A stretch of DNA of 64,000 nt from Vespa crabro (GCF_910589235.1 NC_060956.1:21871973-21935972); one strand, 5' to 3'; positions 49,659 through 63,347 are shown, counted from the first letter of the stretch. The notes: a model not told the origin generated them from the letters alone. Made by a program: numbers and translations.

Positions 49659-52487
49659 GAAACCGCTCGAACGAATCCTTTCGTGTTTGTTCGATCTTCG
49701 CACAAGCAGGATATGAATATTCGAGGTCGGCTTCCTATCTCACGGAATAGTGGACTCTTTGAAGAAGATTCCATTTTATGATGAACGTGCACGATATGTA
49801 CGGGTCAATGGAAATAGAAAAAATGATCTATTTTTCCTTTTTCTTTTTCCTATCGAGAATAGTTTGCAGGCAGATAAACGTATCGATGCGTTTTAGAAAT
49901 GATATTTCATTTAAGGATTAAATGAAATATTACGAGGATCATTGATTATATGGATGAAACGATTGGGCATAAAAATGATCATCCAATTGATCCTTGTTTT
50001 TCTTTTTTTTCTATTTTCCTTTTTTCTGTTTTTTTTTCCCCTTTTCCTGTTTTTTTATTTCTTTTTTTGTTTTTACGCGTGAAAAACAAACGCGATCGCA
50101 CTCGTGAAATCTCAATCCAATCGGAACGCTTTTAAAGCGATCGTTTTTCGTGATTCGCGTTGAACAATTCTATTCGTTTATTCGCGCGAAGCAGGATTAA
50201 TAAATATCGTCCGAGTGAGAGGTAGAGCGGGAAGAAGAGAATGGCGGGGAATAGGGAGGGTGGAGGAGGAGCATGGCCGAGGGTAGGTCCGTTAGAAATA
50301 TCCATCCACCCGTCTGGAAATAATTCCTCGGCGATCGTCTGCGAGTTACTACTACGCGTATCTCGGAAATAAATTGGTACGCGTGCGCCTAGGAGGTTGG
50401 CTGGCGCGAGAAAAGGGTATCGAGGATGAGGCGTACGGTTATATCGCGAGCGCGAAGCACGATGAAAGTCACGTTTCTCCACCGAGAATCGATCCCGTAG
50501 CCCAATAAACGCCGAAATATATTTTTCCAACGCGACATTTCGTGGATATAAATCTTTGAAATCGCGTGGGATTCGTTTCGCGCCTACCATCGACGTTTCT
50601 CCGGTTTTTACTCCCTTTATTTATCCTTTTCCTCGTTCTTCCGCGAGAATAACGGCGATATCGTGAGATTTTAATGTCTTTCTTTGAAAAGAAAAAAAAA
50701 GAAAAAAAAAGAAAAAAAAAAGAAAAAAGTATCGCCAACAATTATCCCGATCTAAATTATCGTGAATCTTTCCTCGGCTTTCCAACATTAGTAGACGTTG
50801 GAAATCCTTTCGCCGATGAGTTCCGAAGAGTATTTTAAAGCGAACGAAACGGAGATGGGAATAGTCGCGCGGAGGCACAAGGTGGCAGTTAGCGGAGAAG
50901 AGTCGTAAACGCGATGGTAACGCGTGTATGTACGAGCGTTAAAAGTCTCCTATAAGCTACCTCCTATAAGCACCATACATAAAAACTACATATGTATGTA
51001 CATCCATACGTACATGCATGCATGCATACGCATCTATACGCATCTGTATAGGTATAAATGGAAGAGAGAGAGAGGAGGGTATATACTCTTGAAGCCGTTT
51101 GCCCGATGAGCTCGGGTACGCTTAAATTTCTCGGTAGTCGGGCTGTAAACGGCAAAACGACGCCGAGAGAAGACAGGATGCGGGAGGATACGAAGGAAGG
51201 AAGGAAGGAAGGAAGGAAGAGTCGTAGAAATTTATCGTGCGAGTTCACCGCATCTCGGCATGGCGGAATCGCGGTGATTACACGGCGAGGTAATAGCCTC
51301 GCATATGGAGACCAGAGATTCTTACTCTCTTTCTCTTTCTTCATATGCCGCTGTATGCCGTCGGCGTTTACGAGCGTTTTCGGCGAGGCCTTTATCCGCT
51401 TTAGCGGCACGTTTTTACGTTGCACCTGCCGTCCGACGAGTTCCTTAAATTTTAATTGTCACCGGCGGCGGCCCCTCCTCGACGTCAACGTCGTTTTCTC
51501 GGCTGCAATTAAATTGATAAGCCCGCGGTGAGATGCTCGTGGTTAAAATCTCGCGAAGACGTAAACGCATAGAAGTATCGGAGTCTCGAGTGGTTTTACC
51601 TTTTTTTTCATATACATATACATATACATGCAGCACGTGTATGCGTATACGTATCGCGAGTATATTGTAAGATCGTGATTACGTAGTAGATAAATTAAAA
51701 AATATAAAGTCGAGCCGTTTATACGTTGTAGAATCGTTACAAAGTAAACGAGCAACGATGTTTTTCGAACGATTCGAAAGTTTATCGAGGCGAAGAGAAA
51801 AAGAGAAGAATAAAAAAAGAAAAAAAAGAACAAGGGGAAGAAAGAAAGAAAAAAATGGAATGCAAAAGTGATGGCGGAGTCGATATCGAAAGAAAAGGGA
51901 AAAAAATTGTAGAGTTGTTTTTCTAGCTAGGCTCGTATCGAGGACTTATCGATCGGAGAGGTCGATTAGCGAGATAAGCTTTAGCCGACGTAACGCGGTA
52001 GCGTTTCCGAGTCAGTCGCGAACGGTGTGCGTGGGGCCGCAGCTCCCCACCTCGCCGAGCCCACGAGCGGTCGAGCGGTGAACGCGAGGGGTGCTCGGTG
52101 GTGGCGGTGGCTGCGGTGGTTATCCAGATAGCAGATAGCCAGGACGGTGGTCTCGTTTGCGGTTTGACCACCCTTGTGGTGCACTGCCCTAACCACCATA
52201 CCGCACCATCCGCAGCCGCACGGTGTGTGCAACCGGCGATAATGTCGCCCTTGCTGCGGTACGATGCACGTCGTTGCACTGCCCTGGGCCGATCGAACCA
52301 CCCTTCGACCTCCTCGCGACTTCCCCGCCACCTTCCTACATCCTTCCTACAAACTCGCCGTTCAAGCTTTCACGATAAAAGAGAGAAAAATCCGTAGTTG
52401 CCAAGAGCTTTCGACTCGAAGTAGCTACTACTACTGGTAATACGAACGCGAGTACGCCTCGACGAACTTCTTCGAGGATTATCCCGG

Positions 52488-52491
<4 letters not shown>

Positions 52492-52528
<37 letters not shown>

Positions 52529-52563
52529 GAGAAGGAAGAGAGCAAGGCAGACTCCTTCTCTTC

Positions 52564-52590
<27 letters not shown>
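52492..52590. repeat. Facing GA and CT arrays (inverted repeat)
   Basis: GA at 52492-52525 and CT at 52563-52590 flank GAAGGAAGAGAG and CTCCTTCTCTTCC. The two sides are largely reverse complements and could fold into an imperfect stem of about 30 bp. Confidence 0.75.
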
Positions 52591-52594
<4 letters not shown>

Positions 52595-52970
52595 ACACAC
52601 TCCCTTTTTCTTCGTTCGATCTATCGGATCTTTCGGTTATCCACCTACGAGATCTTTTTCTCTCGATACACTCTTCGAACCTTTCTTCTCGAGAAGCTTT
52701 TTTCGAAGGGAAAAGGAATTTTGTATCTCAGAAGCGAGCTAAGATCCGTTCGAAAAATGCAATACGCTAAAGGGTAATCTCGTATAAAGGATTCCCTTAT
52801 TTCTTACAAATTTACATAAATAAATGAAATGACGAATTTCAGCCGTGGAACGACTGAAAGGGCTATGGTAGAGTGAAAAATTGAAAGAGAATGAAAGAGA
52901 AAAAGAGGTATAAAATTCAGTGCGATATCTCGAAAAAACATACGGCGGATGCGTGCGTATGTGCTTGTAT

Positions 52971-53014
<44 letters not shown>

Positions 53015-53077
53015 CACGAATGGAACTTAATAGCAGAAGATATTTTAAGTCTGCTTTTTAACTCTCCTCTCACAGTG

Positions 53078-53121
<44 letters not shown>

Positions 53122-54008
53122 CCCATCCACACTTAATCTTGGCACTCTGCATCACCAAATCCGTTTTACGTTGACGAGAGAATTATCTGCGACGTAGAAC
53201 GAAAGAAAATTTCTTCCGTAGTTCGAGTAAAAAGATATACTTTACTCTTGCGAGATATTTCGTTCGTGGAATCGATTCGCTTGAATCTTATGTAAAATCG
53301 TGGAGCTTAGTTAAAATAAATTCGCCGGTTAAGGCGACTGTCGTAACTAACTAAGTACATACATAAGTAAGTAGGTATACGTTAATCGGTTGAATAAAGA
53401 AAAGAAAGAAAAAGAAAAGAGGAGGAAACACGTTAATCCATGAATGAAAAGTTTGTATTGTCAAAATACACGTTTCTGCATCGTCTTCTCACGCGTGCGG
53501 ATTTTACACATGTATAGTTCGCGCCGGACGTTTGTACATACACAAGGTCGCATCTGTAGAACACGAACCGCGCCTAACGAACCGAAATGATACCCACCGC
53601 TCCGCGCTCGACTCAACCCTACCGGCCGTGTGTGCGCGTGTGTGTGTGTGCGTTAGTGCGCGTCGTATGCGGATGTGCGCGCGCCAGCGTTCGGGCCAGC
53701 TCGTCGCGACCAGGGGAGACACACGGACACGTGTTACCGCGTAACCGGGAGAACGCTCCCAAGCTTAATGCTCCTGCATTAACGCTAATTGATGGATTGT
53801 TTTTAATATTTAACGCTTCGCTTCTTTTCTCACCCTTCTTCTTACGCTCTCGCTCAGAAATTATCCTTTTCTTTCTATTTATCTCTCTTTATCCCATCTA
53901 TAACCGTACTTCTTTTCTCTTTATTTCTTTGTCTCTCGATCTCTCTTATCCGTAATGTTCTCTCCTTCTCTCACAACTTTACCCGTATCCTCCGTCTTCC
54001 TCTCCCTC

Positions 54009-54048
<40 letters not shown>

Positions 54049-54226
54049 GATGTTATATCTCGGTCTTACATTTGTACCACAGAACGCGAACCACCACCTT
54101 CCTATCTTTCGCGGTTAGCCGACCGCGCTCCGGATGTGTGTGCTGTGCGTGTGCATATATGCGAGTAAATATAACCGTAGGTCTCACTCGTAAACGTTTA
54201 CTCGGCCAAAGCGGCATGCCGAAGAG

Positions 54227-54227
<1 letters not shown>

Positions 54228-54270
<43 letters not shown>

Positions 54271-54295
54271 CGACGGCGACGGCGACGACGACGTC
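54228..54295. repeat. (GAC)n trinucleotide array
   Basis: About 22 GAC units with GGC variants. Frames across it encode poly-Thr, poly-Asp or poly-Arg; I do not treat these as protein. Confidence 0.88.
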
Positions 54296-54649
54296 GTTGA
54301 CGAAGAAGATGCGACACGACGACGCAACGACGACGATGGCGACGTTCGAACAAGGCGATCGTGTGCCCACGACGACGAGAGAAAGAGCGAATAAGAAGAG
54401 AGCATCGAGAGAAGAAAGGAGAGGAGAGGAGAGGAGGGGAGAGGAGAGAAGAGGACAGGAAGAAGGCCTCGCGCGAGATAGTCGGCACATACGGTAGTCG
54501 CAGATCGGCGAAGCAGACAAGGGGCCCGAGCAAGCAAAATGGAGGGCAGGCGAGCGTAGAATATAAAAGGAGGAACGTGAATTCATATCTTGTCTGGGGG
54601 ATCTTGCTGCTTTGCTGCTGAGAGACTGTTTTCGAGAAGGTAAAGGAGA

Positions 54650-54652
<3 letters not shown>

Positions 54653-54693
<41 letters not shown>

Positions 54694-54787
54694 AAAGAAA
54701 AGGAGAAACGACCGAGTGCGAAGAAAGACTGCGAGAAAGGGAATGGGAGATGAACGGAGAAGGAAAGAAAGAAAGAAGAAGAAAGGA

Positions 54788-54829
<42 letters not shown>
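54653..54829. repeat. Two (GA)n arrays in a purine-only strand
   Basis: GA at 54653-54691 and 54792-54829, with the sequence between them almost all purine on the plus strand. Confidence 0.85.
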
Positions 54830-54833
<4 letters not shown>

Positions 54834-55045
54834 AGATAGGAGAACTCAAGCAACCGTCCGTGGTTGGTATCATGTCTGTCGCGAGCGCGACGAGGACGTT
54901 AAAGCGTTGTACCATGCATAAGAGAGAAAGAGATAAACGTATAGATAGACGGAGAGAGAGAGAGAGAGAAAGTGCGAGCAAGGTGGAAGAGAAGGACGGA
55001 GATAGGAGTCCGCGCGGACTGCGGTCGGACCGTTAGGAAGATCGG

Positions 55046-55156
55046 CCAATGAGCGCGCTCCAGCGACCAATCACGATCGAGCTCTCTCGTCTCCGTGCAA
55101 CTAATATACCGTCTTCTCTCTCTTAACCGGGCCAGTCGGAGCTGAACCACGTAAGG
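55046..55156 (+). promoter_or_regulatory. Promoter-like segment with two CCAAT boxes
   Basis: CCAAT at 55046-55050 and 55067-55071, 21 bp apart. A CAGT initiator-like motif lies at 55133 and a GTAAGG splice-donor-like site at 55151. The order CCAAT, CCAAT, initiator, donor fits a short non-coding first exon on the plus strand. Each motif alone is common; only the order is suggestive. Confidence 0.25.
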
Positions 55157-58100
55157 AGGTAGGGCCTTTTGTCTCCTCGCGGAGCCGTGAATACACGCTA
55201 CGTACATACACACAATGGCTCGAGCCGCGCTGCCACCAGAAGCGACCGGTAAAAGGCTATATGCGGACCTTCTCTCTCTCTCTCTCTCTCACTCGTTCGA
55301 GCGCGCATGCGCACACGCCGTGAGAGACAGGTGAGAAAGTACCGGCATTAGAGCGTGTGTACCATCGCGCCCGTACAAAATTCGGTATTAGCACGGCCAT
55401 AACGCGCGGTTTCCAAATGAGGTTCGAGAGGGCATCCATCTCGCCGCAAAATCCACCGCCGACGAGACGGTCCGCGTACCGTCCGCGTTTTGTTGCTCGT
55501 TGCCACCACCGCGAGCTTTTCGATATTTCCTTTCTTCGACGTTGTTATTTACGCGCGAATTCCGCGTCGTGTTTTCACGCAGTCGGCTTCCCGCATATTT
55601 TTTCCGTTTCTCCTGTGAGTACTCCCCTTTATCTCTCTTTCTCTATTTATTCATGTCTTTTTTTTTTTCACCTTGTCCGGGAACGCTCATCGAATTTGTC
55701 CCATTTATAATGTTTAGGTCCAACAAGAGCGGCTCGATAACAAGTTACATAGATACATCGTCGTTTATAAAAAGGAACATAAACCCTTGTCTCTGAGTCG
55801 TCTACTACCTTTCTCCTGCAAAGTTAGATAGCCAAGAAAATCAGGTATACAGTCCTAATCCTCCCGATTACACAGAGAATCCGTTCATTATATCCTATTC
55901 TCGAAAGGTGATCCTTCTCGATGAAAATCGATATCCCGTAGCGTTCCTAATTAGCAAAACGAATAACTTTGGCCGATATCTATCGGTACGATCGACTACG
56001 ATAGCGATCTATCCTTTTCGCAAATTGATTTTGCGAGAGGAACAGGAGGAGAGGAATGGGCTCGTCTTTGGATTTTTTGGAGGAGGAGGAGGAGGAGGAG
56101 GAGGAGGGGGCGGGGAGCGGGGGAATAAAAACAAAAAAAAAGGAAAAGAAGAGAAATCGATTGGATTTGGATGGGGAGGCGCGAGATTCATTCGCCGAAG
56201 CCGGAAATGCGTCCCGCGGTGGACGACTAAAACGGCGAAGGAAGAAAAAGCGTTACGCTCGCGAGGATTCCGGAGAACGTTTTATCTCTTTCTCTTTCTC
56301 TCTCTCTCTCTCTCTTTTCACTCTTTTTCTTTCTCTCTTTCCGTGAGCTCTCCGAACGGCTTTTATCAATCGCAACCGACAACGACACCAAATTGCTCTG
56401 TTTATCGAACGAAAACGCTCTCCCAGGCGCGGCCGATACGTCGTTTATCTGCCACGCCTCGTCGTATTTCTGCCAGGCCAGCTTCCACTCCTCCTGCTCT
56501 TCGTCTTCTCTTCCTCTCCTCTTCTCTCTTTTACATATACACACGCGTGAGCACTCTTCTTCTTATTTTTTCTCTTTCTCTCCTTCCTCCTTTACTCCAC
56601 CCTACTTCGTTCCTTTTTTCTGGCTCGTCTCTTTCGATCGGCCGACGATTTCGGTCGTTTAAAAGTAACCTCTCTCTCTCTCTCTCTCTCTCCCATTTGG
56701 GGACAAAAGGAAGATGCTGCGACGAATACAAGATGGAGAAGGAAAGAAAGGGGGTGAGAGAGAGAGAGAGAGAGAGATCTTAGGAGATACATCGGGGCAC
56801 AACGATCGCTGCCGCTTTCTCGGTCTCTCGCGGACAGATTATTAATCCGAAAGTCTTGACCCCTTTCGCCTCTTAATCCGACTAAAGAGAGATATATCTT
56901 GCGCGTCTCCCGAATGGATACACCGACAACTCCGACTCGAGTTCTCTCTCCCTACCCTCTCCCTAACCTCGGAGTGTCTCGAAGCAGTTTATCTTTCATT
57001 TCTCGACTACCGTCTTTGCTCCTTTAGAAATATCTGTCGTCTAACGTATGTACATAGAAACGAGAATTTTATGAAAAAGCATGAGAAACTATACGTTCGA
57101 ATTGATACTATATATATATATATACATCTATACGTAACATTGAAAACGCGATAACCGATAATTAATGTTTTCAACTCGATCGATCGATGTTTTATTTCGC
57201 CTTAAAGGCTAGGTGTATAAGCTAATCGATAAGTTTACATAAGTGGTGGGGGGGGGGGGGTGAGAAGAAAAAACAAAAAAGAGGAAAGATGAGTCTTAAT
57301 GATGAGAATATTTGCGTGTGTGCCGAAACAAAAGAGGGGCGGGAGGATTGGTTAGGTAACAAAAAGAAAGAAAAAAAAGGCGAACAAAAAGAGAATAATC
57401 GTGGCATCCCGACGGGTTAATCGACGAATTAATTCATATCGTATCTCTACTATCGTTCTCCTGTGCAAGGAAAGAACGAAACGATGGGGGAGATACGAAG
57501 GGCGATTATTTTCAAACGAGAGCAGGCCACGATCCGTGGTTGTACGAATATTCGTAATAGGGGAGGGTACGTACATATGTAGGTAGGTAGGTGCGTACGT
57601 ACGTAAGTACATACCTATCGTTTGTCGTTAATCGTCGGTGAGCTTCCCTCACGTTCGAGGTTGATAGAAAGTCACGATACGTAATTAAACTACGTTTAAT
57701 TCCTTCGCGCAGGACGATTTCTCTTTATCGTACGTAGAAACGAACGTATCGTGGGGAGTTTAGACGCGTTCGCAATGATTACTACCACTACCGGTCCAAT
57801 CTAATCTAATCGGTGGGACGCATCGAGAGGGCCCGCTCGTAGAACCTTGCTCGTCGACCGTTTCCTTTCTCCTGGCGAGGGTGCCCGGTATTGAAAGAGA
57901 AGGAGGAGGAGGAGAAGGAGGAGGAGGAGCCTCCAAGAGGAAAGAGAGATAAAAGATATCTATAGACGAAACAAGCTACTCGTCGGCTGATTAGGGAGCC
58001 ACCATCGAACGATTAGGAGTCAGTCGATTGCCGTAGAAAAGTCTAGCGCTTAATTAAACTCGATCGCTTTGTACCAAGACGCGTACATAGTAGATACTTA

Positions 58101-58632
58101 CCTATGTATTCGGAAGGTACTTAAATATACCTCTATGTGTTAGCGCGCGCGCACGTGCGTGCGTGTGTGTGGTCGAATCGTGGCGTTTCGAACGACGAGC
58201 TATCGATTCGTGTTAATTACTGAAACATCGAGCGATCGTTAATCGAGCCGCGTTACGGCACCCCGTCGAGGATAATTGAACGTTTTGAGAAACGACGCGG
58301 TTCTTCGGACTGGATTCTAAAGAGACGAAGGTATCGCAGCCGATGTTTAACGAAGAAAAACGACGACGGACGTGGAATCGTCCGGTTTGTCGCGATACCG
58401 ATCGTGTATCGAGAGAGTACAAATCGATTGTGAGAGGGAATGCATCCGATCGTGTTAAGTTAGTTAACTTTTTTTTCAGTTCATTTCTTCCTTTTCCCTT
58501 TTTTTTGTTTTTGTTTTTTTTTTTGTTTCCTTTAGAGCGAATAGATCGATACGGTGAAATCAAGTGGATACTTACACGCGTACGTACGTCTCTACGTTCT
58601 TGATTGTAGATCGAGTAATATACAAGTTACAG

Positions 58633-58669
<37 letters not shown>

Positions 58670-58959
58670 TGTCCGCTTCCTTAGTCCAGGAAATCGTTTT
58701 ATTTGTACCGCGTAGGTATACCCTACGGCGTACAGCGTACGGCGTACCCCTGGAGACCGCACATTTCCATTCGTAATTATAAGCTAACTCTCGCGAAATC
58801 CGGTCGGGACCGCGAGTCATCGTATTTGGTTTAATCTCGGTCCGAATAACTGAATTTAATCTCCTTCTACCGGGCAGTAAGCTTAACCGAGTTTTATCCG
58901 GTCTTTTCTCAAATATTCTGTCATGCATTATAAACAGTAGGACGATGCCTGGAAATGGG

Positions 58960-59012
<53 letters not shown>

Positions 59013-59911
59013 CTTGATCCCTTTTTTCGTGATATAATCGAAATGGCAAGAGCTATGAAAACGATTTATAAAGGATACCATTTGGAGTCTTAATTCGTCA
59101 ATTTTTCTTTTCGAATTTATGCGCGTGACTTCGAGACGTTCGATTCGTTCTAAAAAAAAAAAAAACAAAAAAAAAAAAAATAAAAAAGAAAGAAAAAGAA
59201 AAAAGAGAGAGAAAAGAAAAAAAGGCAAAGGATAACGTACAATCGTATTTGCAATTTCCTATATATGCTAATAGAAGAGCCATATACGTACGCGTACATA
59301 GCCGCGCAACCACCTGTCAACGCGAATCAATTCGAGTCAGGTCGTCTCTTTCCAACCGTCATCCCTCGATAAAGGAAGAGATCCTGGGTAAGCGGTATCG
59401 TGGGGTGATTTCAATATCGAGCGCTAATAGCGCGCCGATACCGTAATCCCATTTCATTCTGACCGTACTTAAATGCCGTACCTCGGCGTTCCTCGGAAGA
59501 TCCCGTATCGCTGACTTTCGCACCGATCGAACAAGTGGAATAAGTGGCTTTTCGAATAAGAGGGAAAGCGAAGAAAGACAGACCGCTTACTTCGAGAAAC
59601 TCGAATGCAACCATTTCGAGGTTCTCTCGCTGATCTTCGTTTACCGTTGCCCTTGATGCTCCTGCAACCGGGACGATCATCCGGACTTGGTCTGTCAGTC
59701 AACTAATAAACGCTGGAGTTTGAGCTTCCTTCTTCTCTTTTCTTTCTATTTCCCTTTCTCCTTCTCGAGACTTTCCATTCCATCTCTCGGGGTAAATTCC
59801 AAAGAAGAAGTAAGGGTCCAAAGAAGAAGAAGAAGAAGAAGAAGGAGAAGAAAATTAACCCTCGACCCGTCTCTCGCCGAGATTTTCTTCCAGACTTACG
59901 ACGATGAAAAA

Positions 59912-59923
<12 letters not shown>

Positions 59924-59971
<48 letters not shown>
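59924..59971. repeat. (CT)n array
   Basis: About 22 CT units with one TTT interruption. Confidence 0.88.
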
Positions 59972-59974
<3 letters not shown>

Positions 59975-60652
59975 GCGGAGCACCTTCTTCTTTTTTTCCT
60001 CTTCTCCTCCTTGTCCTTCTCCTCTTCTTCCTCTTTCCTCGAGCGATACCGTCGTAATTCTCCGTTCTCGCATTCGAAATGAAAGAGGAAGTAATTGAAT
60101 CCGACTTGTATCCTGCTACAGTTGATACGCTAACGTTTTTATGCGTGGGGTTTATGAGAATTTTTAATGGGATATTAATCATTTGGCGGATAGTATTTAA
60201 GGGCGATATTTATTAAGTTTTATTCGAGTATCGATAATTATCAGGAAAAAAGTAGTTGAAAATTTTCCAAATTGATACGATAAAGACGATCGATCGTAAC
60301 TCGTTGGAACTAGTTGGGCTACTACGAAGAAAACGATCGACGTTACGTTCCAGAGAGAGAATCGATAAGGTAGAGAAGATCGGTGGCACGAGAAAGCCGA
60401 GAAATACAAGGCGTGAAATCGACGTCGCAGGTATATCTACCTATCTACCATATATACTATATCTTCGACGACTTACCCGCAAATAGGTAAGATAGATACG
60501 TGGTGGAACTTGAGCGTTGGTCTTAACGATCACCAACGCGTAGCTTCTCTATCTTTTAGTCGTTTCCACGACAAGTGGGGATATAGAACCGAGAGACGAG
60601 GGAACTTCTTACATCATTCCTGCATGTAATCGACTTCTATCGCGTATCGGGT

Positions 60653-60654
<2 letters not shown>

Positions 60655-60697
<43 letters not shown>
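60655..60697. repeat. (GA)n array
   Basis: About 21 GA units. Confidence 0.88.
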
Positions 60698-60700
<3 letters not shown>

Positions 60701-62854
60701 GACCGTAGCTCTCGTTCGTAAATCATAAACATTCCTTAACGAGCCAGCGATACGAGGGTTCACCTACCGCCTCGTAGTAGGTATTAACTTTTGAAGACGT
60801 TCCTCGTGGAAAGTGACTCGGTCGTATCACGATCTAAGAAATCGCCTCGTTATTCCGTATAAAGAACCGTAAACGATTCGAGGGATCGATACACGGGGTC
60901 TGTGCAACGTAATAACGGCATCGAGGGTACAACATTTTTTGCCGATGATCGTAACACGAAACATCAGGTTCGTTTCTTTGTTTATCGTTGTTATCGATGT
61001 TATAAATGTAAACAAAATTTTCGCCAAATTACTTCCATTTCATTCGATACGTTTTCTGACCGATTCTCTCTTCCTTTCTTTTTTTTTTCCTTTTTTTTCT
61101 TTTTTTCCGTTGGTTTGTTGATGTTTTCTTTTCTTTTTTGTTTATTTCCTTTATTTATTTATTAATTTTTTTCTAAACTCCCTTCATTCTTCTCCCGAGA
61201 TAGATTCTCGAAAGGTCCCTCAAAGTTCGACTAACTTTCACAGTTTTTCTCGGTCTCTCTTTTTCTTTCCCCTCTCTCTCTCTCTCTCTCCCCCCTGTCT
61301 TCTCTCTATCGTAGGACGAAAGAGCGCCCCCCAAGAGCGTCGATGATTTAGGGCCGCTCTTTCACGAAGGATCTCGAGCGCTTCGTCAGAAAGGGAGACC
61401 CTCGGGCTCCCCTCGCCCTCGTTATTTACGACTCGGAATCTTACGAACGCTCTTCTCTCTCAGGACCACTCTCGTAGTTATACGCTCTTGGCTTCGTCCG
61501 CATCTCGAGAAACAGAAGGAACGTAAAAGAGTGGAAGGGAGAAGTCTCTCGATGTTTCTTTCCTCGAGAACCTTGACATTTTTTTCATCTAAGCAAACAC
61601 AAACGCCTTTCTTCGTCTACTTTACAGTCGGTTTCATGATCGTTTCCTTTCAGAAAAGGCGTCCTCCGTTTGAGCTTGCTTTGGCCATCGTAAATCTTCA
61701 ACTAGAAAACGAGAATAAGGCTAATTCTCAACGATATAAGAGAACTTTGCTCAACTTTTCTTTTTCATCCCTCTTTGTACTTTCTTTCTTTCTTTCTTTC
61801 TTTTTTTTTCTTTTTTTTCTTTTTCATCGGTTCTCGCGGATAAAACAAGACCGTCTATCGCATCACCGATGTAAGTACGGTACATAAGATCGGTAGAATT
61901 CTTAACGAACGAGCGATTAGACGAATCTGCTTCGCGTTATATATATATATATATATATATATACATGTGTGTGTGTGTGTACATACGTACGTATCTATAC
62001 CACGGTACGTTTTATCCATGGTACACGTTCGTGCTCGATAAATTTTCAATGATTATCTCAGGACCCTCGATGAAAGCTTGGAAACTAGGATCCCTCGAAA
62101 CGATTTCGACGCGACGATGGAAAAAGAATCGGTTCGATAAGCTTCGACAGAAATGGGAGAAAGAAGGGAGTTGGAAAAAGCTGAGTTGGAGGAAAAGGAA
62201 AGAGAGAGAGATAGATGCTTATATATATATATATACATACGTTGACGCGCGTATACACATACATACTGATAAATACGTATATACAAGAGGTATCGATAAG
62301 CACAACACGCTTGCCTCTTTCGAGAGTAAGAGCGAGCGAGAGAAATCTCTTCGTTCGAAATAGGGGAAAAGAGAGAGAGAGAGAGAGAGAGAAGAGAAGG
62401 TGTCTGCGGTCTCTGGAGAGGAAACGACGGGATTGCTACGGCTCTGGCTATAAGCCATTACCACGAGGCACGGACGTTCTCTCTCTCTCTCTCTCTCTCT
62501 CTCCCTCTTTTACTCTCCCGTTCCACCGTCTTTCTCTTTCCGTCTCTCTAGGTCTCCCTTTCACCCGGAGACCTCCGTTTCTCTCGTCAGACGGGGTGGC
62601 AGATAACATTGCTGCATGACACCAACGCTCTTGGTAGAACTACTCGAGTGTGGTGAGAGTATGAGAGAGAGAGAGAGAGAGAAAGTACACAAGAGAGAGA
62701 GATACGACGGAAGCTCTCTATCCTTGTCACTCCCTCTCTCTCTCCCTCGTCGACTATCTCCGCGTCGAGCATGCTTATATCGTCACAGCAGATACGTATG
62801 TGTATGTGTGTATTCCCGTCGCGACAAGCAGCATGCGCGCACACATAAATGTAC

Positions 62855-62890
<36 letters not shown>

Positions 62891-63096
62891 ATCCATACGT
62901 ATGTATACGGCATACCATGGTAGAAGCCACGAGGAGAGACACACGGTCCAACGGAACGTCCATAACTACGGAGCAGAGCAGTGCACAGCGATGCCAGTGT
63001 ATTAGGACTGGGTAACGACAGTAAATTTTCACTACCGTGCGGAGTTCTAATGGCTGGGAATACAGCTGGTTTCAGTGGCCTCGAGTTGCTGTTTCC

Positions 63097-63097
<1 letters not shown>

Positions 63098-63145
<48 letters not shown>

Positions 63146-63279
63146 CATCTTTCTCATTCGAAAGAGAAAGAGGGGAGTAAGTTGTTCGCGGTTTCTCAGT
63201 GCAGGAAATGCTCGGCCTCTGCTGGGATCCCTTTAATATCGACGGCACCTCGCGACGAGCTTGCTTTCCCTTCTCTTAT

Positions 63280-63347
<68 letters not shown>

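Larger units (their letters stand above)
46801..51900. other. Downstream intergenic DNA, part 1
   Basis: No gene recognised. It has mixed-sequence islands at 47040-47580 and 51100-51540, a CGG run near 48508-48540, AT arrays, and pyrimidine runs near 49990-50080. Long open frames here, such as 48352-49002 plus, are driven by CGG and pyrimidine repeats. Confidence 0.65.
51901..56850. other. GC-richer intergenic or leader-like region
   Basis: Higher in GC and CpG than its surroundings, especially 51980-52330, 53510-53760 and 55000-55600. It has paired CCAAT boxes at 55046 and 55067, GA/CT arrays, and a GGA run at 56079-56107. It resembles the promoter or first exon of a gene lying further downstream, but no coding chain can be built. 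Confidence 0.45.

Noticed and set aside
54053..54853. 266-codon minus-strand open frame with poly-Ser/Leu and poly-Val
   Set aside because: It spans GA, GAC and GAGGAG repeats and is open in several frames at once, which marks repeat-driven translation.
55908..56783. 291-codon plus-strand open frame with poly-Gly
   Set aside because: The glycine run comes from a GGA microsatellite and the rest from CT and GA tracts; no recognisable protein.
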